A stretch of DNA of 64,000 bases from Heterostelium multicystogenum. Lineage: Eukaryota; Evosea; Eumycetozoa; Acytosteliales; Acytosteliaceae. The DNA is taken from NCBI GenBank assembly GCA_003667245.1, contig RCNN01000184.1, forward strand, positions 1-64,000. Direction: 5' to 3'. Made by a program: the position numbers and the translations under genes. This document shows positions 57,882 to 64,000 of the stretch, in pieces (within the stretch, counting starts at the first letter, position 1; each line of letters starts with the position of its first letter). The notes under the pieces are model-generated. The model was not told the origin of the DNA and made no database searches. It saw only the letters and a program-made list of their open reading frames with translations.

Positions 57882-58629
57882 ATGTTTAGATGCTCATCTT
57901 CATCTCTGCTAGTTGGTAATAATGTCACATTTCCACAGTAATATAATACCCAGCCAGGTGAGAATTTATTCTTAATTGGATCACATCCTCATCTTGGTGG
58001 GCTGGGATTGGCCAGAGCAAAAGAATGACTTGGAATAATGGTATTTATTTTGACCTTTTCAATGTCAATGGAGTGAAGTAAATTAATTCAAGTTTATAGG
58101 ATCTATTGGGATGTCAAAAGTTGGATTCCCTGTGGATGTATTGTACAATATAAATACTTTGTCTTTAACGAATATACCAAAACCCATAGATGGAAGACAT
58201 TGAAAACCGATTGTTGATGATCAATGAAACAGAAATGTTGGTACAAGATGACTGGAATGTAAGAAGAGTAGAAGTTGACACTACTCTCGAGGAACCAACT
58301 GACAACAATAAAATGTACGCTAACATTGAGGACCCAATCCAAGTCGATAGCGAGATTTTGCCAACAGAAATTCCACCAACCAAAACTATACCAAGCAACA
58401 ATAGCAATATCGAATCTGTTTCAAAGTTGATCAACATGTCTCCAATCAGTTCCTTGAAAAGTCAGACAACAAAGCAATATATTATTTCTTCTCAACAAAG
58501 TATAGCACCAACAACTTCTGCTTCCAATTTTAATCAACTCTCACCACAAAATTCCAACAAATAGAAAACAAGGAGAACTCACCTATTATTAATAATTCCA
58601 CAAGAGCATCTCTCTATGCAGATGCATAG
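57882..58629 (+). CDS. CBM20 starch/glycogen-binding domain protein (frameshifted)
   Basis: Read across indels, the N-terminus gives an almost complete CBM20 module: LLVGNNVTF, TQPGENLFLIGSHPHLGGW, SKRMTWNNG, then an intron (GTATTT..TTATAG, about 58041-58099). It continues IYWDVKSWIPCGCIVQYKYF, VFNEYTKTHRWKT and LENR, then LLMINETEMLVQDDWNV. The CBM20 hallmarks are PGE..yliGS...LG.W, the W at the end of each sheet, veYKy and WE..(E)NR. A Ser/Thr/Gln-rich tail follows, and after another indel near 58560 it ends NSTRASLYADA at 58629. It has no signal peptide, so it is probably intracellular and binds glycogen. No catalytic domain is visible, although an exon further upstream cannot be excluded. 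Confidence 0.65.
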
Positions 58630-60899
58630 TCCAGCTTGTTTTTTGCTTATCCAATCCCCATACCAACAAACTCTAGTTTTCCTTGTAAAATAAATATATA
58701 TATATATTTTTATTTCATTTTATAACTAAATAAATTAATCAGATCGAATAATGTTATGATCATCAATAAACAGGATAAGGTATTAATATTGTGGGTTTAC
58801 TCTCTCTAAAAAGAACAATACAACAACAATCAAAATATCAATCATTTTATTTTCCGAAATTAATTGGAATTAAATAAATAATCTATTGTTAACTTCAATG
58901 CGGAGCTCACCCTATGAGATTACTGGTTGACCAATCAATGATATTCACGAAGGAAACTGTTTTTGACTGATTCCAAGAGTGTCATTAATGAAAAAATTAC
59001 ATCGTTGGAAAGATCTTATCTTTTGAATTTTTTTTGGTGTTGGGCTAAAGTTTATTATCTAAAAAAAAAGGCGGTAATGATGCAAAAACAAATGAACAAA
59101 AAAGTGGTGTTAAAAACTTGTTTGCCCCATAGAGGGTGTTTGTCAAAAAAAATCAAATACAGTTCATTTTGGTGTAGTGGGTTTCATGCAGGCTAATTGA
59201 TTGCAATTCACATCAAAGAACACTCAACTAACATCTTTTTTTAATTTTCCAAATTATTCTAACGTTCGACAGTTATCTTTAATAGTTGTTGTATTCTATT
59301 GTTTTACTTTTTTTTAATTCACCATCTCAATTAATTAATAGTCTCAGATTATAAACTACATCAATCAACAATCAATCAACCAGACCTAACCAGAAAGGAC
59401 AGACAAGACCTGACAAATCAGTCTATTACTATTACTACCATTGTAATATTTCATTATTCATAGAAGTCGATTAGATTGGAATTGAGTAGTAGTATAAAAT
59501 AGAACACAGAAATACAGCACAGTTGAGAATACTAAAAGTATTGTATTATTCATTTTCATTTGAGTCTTGATGGCATACAACAAATCACCCCAACATTCCA
59601 TTAAATTCCTCAATCAAGTTAATCAATCAATCAATCAATCAATTTATTAATTCAGTTACAAAAAGGATACATAACTCTCAATTTTAAATATAATTAGAGC
59701 AAAAACTACAAAGTAGCAAAGCTTAACTGACATGTCACCCTCACTCAAGAAGCAAATTACTCACTCACTCACTCCCATCACCTTTTAAAACACAATTACA
59801 ACTACAACTACAACATATAAACACAGTTGTTTTTTATTTAATTAAATTATTATTTTGATCACAAATCTGGCGCGCTCCGATCAAATCTCAAACAGATAAT
59901 ATTTTATTTTTGATTATAGTAATAACAATAACAGTTACTATATCGATCAATATATTGATAATGAGATCAATCCATTTAATACATATATCAATAATATTAT
60001 TATATAATACCAGTCAAAAACAACAATATATTAGTTATAACTATTACATTAAGCAAATCAAGTAATAGTAGTTTTTAGTAGAATCTAATAGACTGCTGCA
60101 CGAAATCACCTACAGGTCAGGTAGTATACCAAATCGATTGTGAATGCTTTACATTCTCTTAAAAAAGAAAAAGTAGTCACTTAAAATATTTATAACCATA
60201 CATCTGTAAATCAAGATGAATAGAATAGAATAGATTGCATTCATTTACTATCTTTCTCTTTTGTTTCATAATATTAAGTATATCTAATAGAAAGATATAT
60301 CGATATTATTTAATTCCATCAGTTAGTCACTCAATCATTTGTCGTTATCATCAACATCAAAATCCTACTATTTTATAAATCTCTAACACATCAACCAATA
60401 ATAAGATTGTTCCCAATTCGATTGAAAATATATATTAATTTAAATCTTTGATTTAGCTAAGCTTAGGAATCTGAACATTGAATCAATTTGGCAAACAACG
60501 ACAGGTTTAGTGGTGATTAATAATTAGAATTGATCATCAAATTCAAACTTTGTAACTTATAGTCAGTCAATCATTTGAGTGTGATCATATGAATTATAGT
60601 TACAGGAAGCCATGAAATATAATCTATAACTATCAGTAATTCATAATATAATATAGTAATCAGAAACAAACCAACTTCAACTTTGTATATTTAATAATAA
60701 TATAATCAGTCGTCAAACCCAAACCAAACCTAACCAAACAAAATCACAATTAATTTATTAATAATAGTAATATAGTAGTAGTAATAATAATAATCATTAT
60801 TATTATTATTGTTTATTTTAGAGTTGTGGAAACAATAGTAAATAATAATAATAATAGTAGTAGTAGTAATAATAATAACAACAACAACAAATAATAATA
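58630..60899. other. Long intergenic region upstream of the RhoGAP-myotubularin gene
   Basis: 2.3 kb, A+T-rich. It contains an (AATC)n run (59621-59643), an isolated GC-rich patch TCTGGCGCGCTCCGATC near 59866-59882 and AAT/TAG repeats just before ATG 60900. An open frame at 58963-59196 is Lys-rich from A-runs and not convincing. Confidence 0.5.
59621..59643. repeat. (AATC)n tetranucleotide repeat
   Basis: Five perfect AATC units plus a partial copy in non-coding DNA. Confidence 0.85.
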
Positions 60900-63800
60900 A
60901 TGTCTACATTTTAATATATTCAATAGCACTGGTGGTTCTGCTGCCAGTACTGGCAATGTAAAGATGCCACCAAGAAAGACAAGGATAAGAAGGAGAAAAA
61001 AGAAAAAAAGGACAAGGAAAAGTCGGACAAGAAATTGAAACGTGAAGCATCGAAACAGACGATGTTTCCAAGATTTTTTTCATCGAAATCCAGCAGCTCC
61101 TCGGGTGGCTCCAGTGGTGGCAGTGGTGGACAGTCGCCTGCGCTCAACAGTCTGGCTATGAATCACTCACAATCATTTGAAGACATGTCGATTACAAACT
61201 CTGCTTCCAACTCCTATACCGACCTCTCAGAGTCGTCTGCCACCACCGCCACCATCACACCCACCTCCTCCACTCCCGCTGCAAACATCATAACCAACTC
61301 TGAAAGCTATCCCATACAGGACAGCACTGGACGTGTAATTAATAGTCACCAAACAACAACTACAACAACAACTACTACTACAGTAGCAGCAGACAACAAC
61401 AACAACAGCAGCAGCAGTGTTAGCTATTCTTTAAGTGGAATCACTAGCGTCGGAGGCGGAAGACTGAATCATGTCCGCCACAATCACAAACGGAACAGTG
61501 TCGGCAACTTACATGAATAACACATATAAATTACAATCGATTACCGAGTCTGATAACTCGATTGACTCTGTCAACCAACACACAACAGTCATCGATATCG
61601 ACATCGTCGTCGTCCTCCTCACTCAGGTCGAGCAGTGCGAACAGCCTCAACCAAAGATCATCGTCATTCTCCTCACAAATGCCATTCACAAAGTTGGCTC
61701 AATCCTCTGATATGCCAACAAACACCAGCAGTAACAGCAGCAACAACAACAACAACAACAAAAATGTAATATTAAGTTCATCAAACGATGCCAACAACAG
61801 CAGTAACAGCAGTAGCAACAATAGATCTACACTCAAAAAGTCCTCGAACAAGATCAAAAAGATATACAATTCATTGCGATTTACACTGCGTGGAGGTGAA
61901 AAGTCGAGCAGCCATGCATATAACCAATCCAACGGAATCGATCTCTCATCGAGCACAGGTAGCACAAACAGCACAGGCATGACCAAGTCATCATCAACAG
62001 TTTGACTTTGCAGTGCCCCTGCCGCTGTACGACCAGCAGTTTCCATCAATTATCCAGTTTCTCAATCTCCAAAACAGCAGCAGCAGCGCAGCAATAACAA
62101 CGAAATGTACTTTGGAGTGCCACTGACGCACCTCTCGAAGCGACAAGACAATGGCACAGGCATTCCCATTCTAGTTGAGAAATGTATATCTTTTCTCGAA
62201 GGCTATGGTATGTATCATTCCATTGAATAGGTCCTTGTTCGCGTACTAACACAAAGTGATCAATGCTGTAGTCAACGTCGATGGTTTGTTCAAGAATAAA
62301 TTTGACATGAATAAGGTACAGTCGTTGAAGCATCAGTTTGACACAGTGGGCGATGCCAACTTCTACTATCCAGAGGTACAGGATCCAAACGATATAGCAG
62401 CATTATTGATTGAATTCATTAGTTCATTGCCAGATGAATTGTTAAACATTGGCTTGTACCAGGCTGTCATTAGCCACACTAATGCATGTAAGTAGTCGTC
62501 GTAGAGATTGCTTCTACAAGCAACGAAGATCGTGTCGAAGACCTTTGTAACTAACACAGCAGACACAGTGAAATCGGAATATGGTGGATATTGGATATAC
62601 AGTACATGGTTAGCAAGCTACAGAGAGAATCAAGAGAGACAGTGCAGAGACTACTGGCATTTTTGAAGCAGTTGGTGACACACTCTGAATCTCCGCAGTC
62701 TTGTCTCGACGGACTGTCGGCTCTCTTCACACCGCTCCTGGTCAACCATAAATCACATCTCATCCTGCAGCCAGCAACCAACATATTGATCGAACGATTC
62801 GAAGACCTATTTATTGATGTATGTTGAATTTTATTGACAGCTGTCTCGTCTCAAAGCAAGTGATCTTACTAACATTGTTCCGATGGATTGATTCTAGAAT
62901 GACAACAAACCTACAACATTGGCAAGCGAGTTTATTATGCTACAGATCGAGAAAGTGCTGATACCAACGAATAATTTGAAGATCACTTCTGACCTCAAGT
63001 CCCTCGAAGTAACCGGCTGGGAAATTGGTACACTCTATGTGACCAACTACCGATTGATGTGGATTCAAGACGGAAGATGATTCTGGACACTATCTGTTGC
63101 CAGAGGACTACGACCGCAACAAACAGGAGATGCACATTAAGCCCTATCAAATCGAGATTATTCTTACCTCATCTATCAAATGGGAGCATGTTGGCAAATC
63201 ATCGAAATCATCGAAATCAAACAAGTAAGTATATCGATCTCAAGCTGGTCCACACCGAAGACCTGATCTAACTAACCAACTTGGCACACAATCATTGTAG
63301 AAATCAACAGTCGTTTATCTATCTATTGTATTGTAAAGATATGCGATTCCAATACTTTGCATTCCTGATGATTACAATATGGACAGATTCAACTTGATCC
63401 TTGGATACTACATGAATCCAGTCAGTGATTTCGGAAGATTCTTTGCATTTATCAACCATGAGATTTATCCACGACAATCAAGATGGTTGGGACCTTTACT
63501 GTCCCACTAAAGACGCCATCAGGCAAAAGATTGATTTGACAAAGGAGTGGAAGATATTCAATGTAAGTTCAGCCTCTGGGTTTCAAATTGGATTATGTGC
63601 TAACATTCCTTTACATCACCGTAGTTCACCAATAAAGAGAGCATATCTCCAAAGAGAGTAGTTTTGCCAAATAGAGTTGGCGAGGAGTTGTTGCAGTCCT
63701 ACGCGAAGAAGAAGATCCCTGTGTTCAGTTGGATACATCCTTACAAGCGTTCAATGCTCTTTAGACCAAGTGTGCAAACGGGTGCTCCTCCTCCTTCTAT

Positions 63801-64000
63801 TAGCGGAAGTTTAACCTCTCTCTGGTGGTATCTCTTTGACTACCACCAACTCCACTGGATTATCACAGTCACTATCGTCCTCTTCCGGTCAGACAGGAGG
63901 ACTCAGCAACAGCTTAAACTCCTCGTCAGAAGACGCACTACAACAGTCACCACACAAGAAGCGATCGGCTCTCGACAAAACATTCTCGCCACGCGCCATC
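60900..64000 (+). CDS. RhoGAP - PH-GRAM - myotubularin-like protein, C-terminus beyond the right edge
   Basis: ATG 60900 (MSTF..NIFNSTGGSAAS) leads to a Lys-rich stretch and long Ser/Thr/Asn-rich regions (61080-62000). RhoGAP domain (about 62110-62830): FGVPLTHLSKRQDNGTGIPI, LVEKCISFLEGYG, intron (about 62208-62271), NVDGLFKNKFDMNKVQSLK, ISSLPDELLNIGLYQAV, LLAFLKQLVTHSESPQSCL and LSALFTPLL. After an intron (62819-62898) a PH-GRAM domain follows (LEVTGWEIGTLYVTNYRLMW, YQIEIILTSSIKWEHVGKSS). The start of a myotubularin domain comes last: GWDLYCPTKDAIRQ, LTKEWKIFN, KRVVLPNRVGEELLQSYAKK and KIPVFSWIHPYKRSMLFRPS. The catalytic CxxGxDR site lies beyond the window. It would couple Rho GTPase control to PI3P or PI(3,5)P2. 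At least six indel-like frame breaks occur. Confidence 0.75.

Noticed and set aside
58963..59196. 77-codon plus-strand open frame
   Set aside because: It is Lys-rich from A-runs, has no upstream coding context and no recognisable motif.
61699..62049. Minus-strand Leu-rich frame
   Set aside because: It mirrors the Asn/Ser/Thr repeats of the RhoGAP-myotubularin gene on the plus strand.

Overview
The window is nuclear DNA of a social amoeba (Dictyostelia), but probably not Dictyostelium discoideum itself. The evidence is very A+T-rich intergenic DNA, short GT..AG introns of about 50-110 bp, A-runs just before ATG codons, Asn/Gln/Ser/Thr homopolymer tracts, and a typical amoebozoan gene set: a myoJ-like class V myosin, a patA-like Ca2+ pump, an Atg16/TipD homologue, RhoGAP proteins, and families of B-box/kelch-like and F-box/LRR proteins. 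I see no transposon, CRISPR array, rRNA gene or convincing tRNA gene.

Layout. 1-4154 (-): USP40-type deubiquitinase, cut by the left edge. 5052-7554 (+): bacterial-type zinc alcohol dehydrogenase, then a leucine-rich protein. 7629-7814 (-): small secreted peptide. 8521-10989 (+): a weak small gene, then a large F-box/LRR protein. 11050-14280 (-): calmodulin-regulated-type Ca2+-ATPase. 16948-22131 (+): class V-like myosin with six IQ motifs and a DIL domain. 22197-22755 (-): unknown. 23021-25666 (+): DDX31/Dbp7 RNA helicase. 25777-28489 (-): ClpB/Hsp104. 30484-33945 (+): exportin-1. 34381-36496 (-): Atg16. 37665-38866: two small secreted proteins. 39435-40877 (+): SET8-like histone methyltransferase. 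41155-42824 (-) and 51450-53144 (+): two B-box/kelch-like paralogues. Between them are a GNAT acetyltransferase, eEF1-gamma (-), Atg12 (-), a glucokinase-regulatory-protein/MurQ-like double-SIS protein (+) and a Golgi-type sulfotransferase (-). 53770-55744 (+): SHOCT-like, Asn/Tyr/Ser-rich unknown protein. 55885-56202 (-): YqfO/NIF3-type small protein. 57882-58629 (+): CBM20 starch/glycogen-binding protein. 60900 to the right edge (+): RhoGAP - PH-GRAM - myotubularin protein, cut by the edge.

Two features affect how everything else is read. First, nearly every gene, including single-copy essential ones (exportin-1, eEF1-gamma, ClpB, myosin), contains one or more single-base frameshifts. Most lie in short homopolymers, and some come in compensating pairs. 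The best explanation is indel errors in the assembly, so I annotate these as genes, not pseudogenes, and exon ends are approximate. Second, genes are mostly arranged as convergent pairs whose stop codons lie only about 60-440 bp apart, while divergent 5' regions are long and A+T-rich.

Functionally the window is mostly housekeeping. Two parts of the Atg12-Atg5-Atg16 conjugation machinery (Atg12, Atg16) lie within 12 kb of each other. The less explored items are the double-SIS protein with MurQ-like motifs split over its two domains, the RhoGAP-myotubularin fusion with a Lys where the Arg finger should be, three small secreted peptides (two cysteine-rich), and a hairpin upstream of eEF1-gamma.
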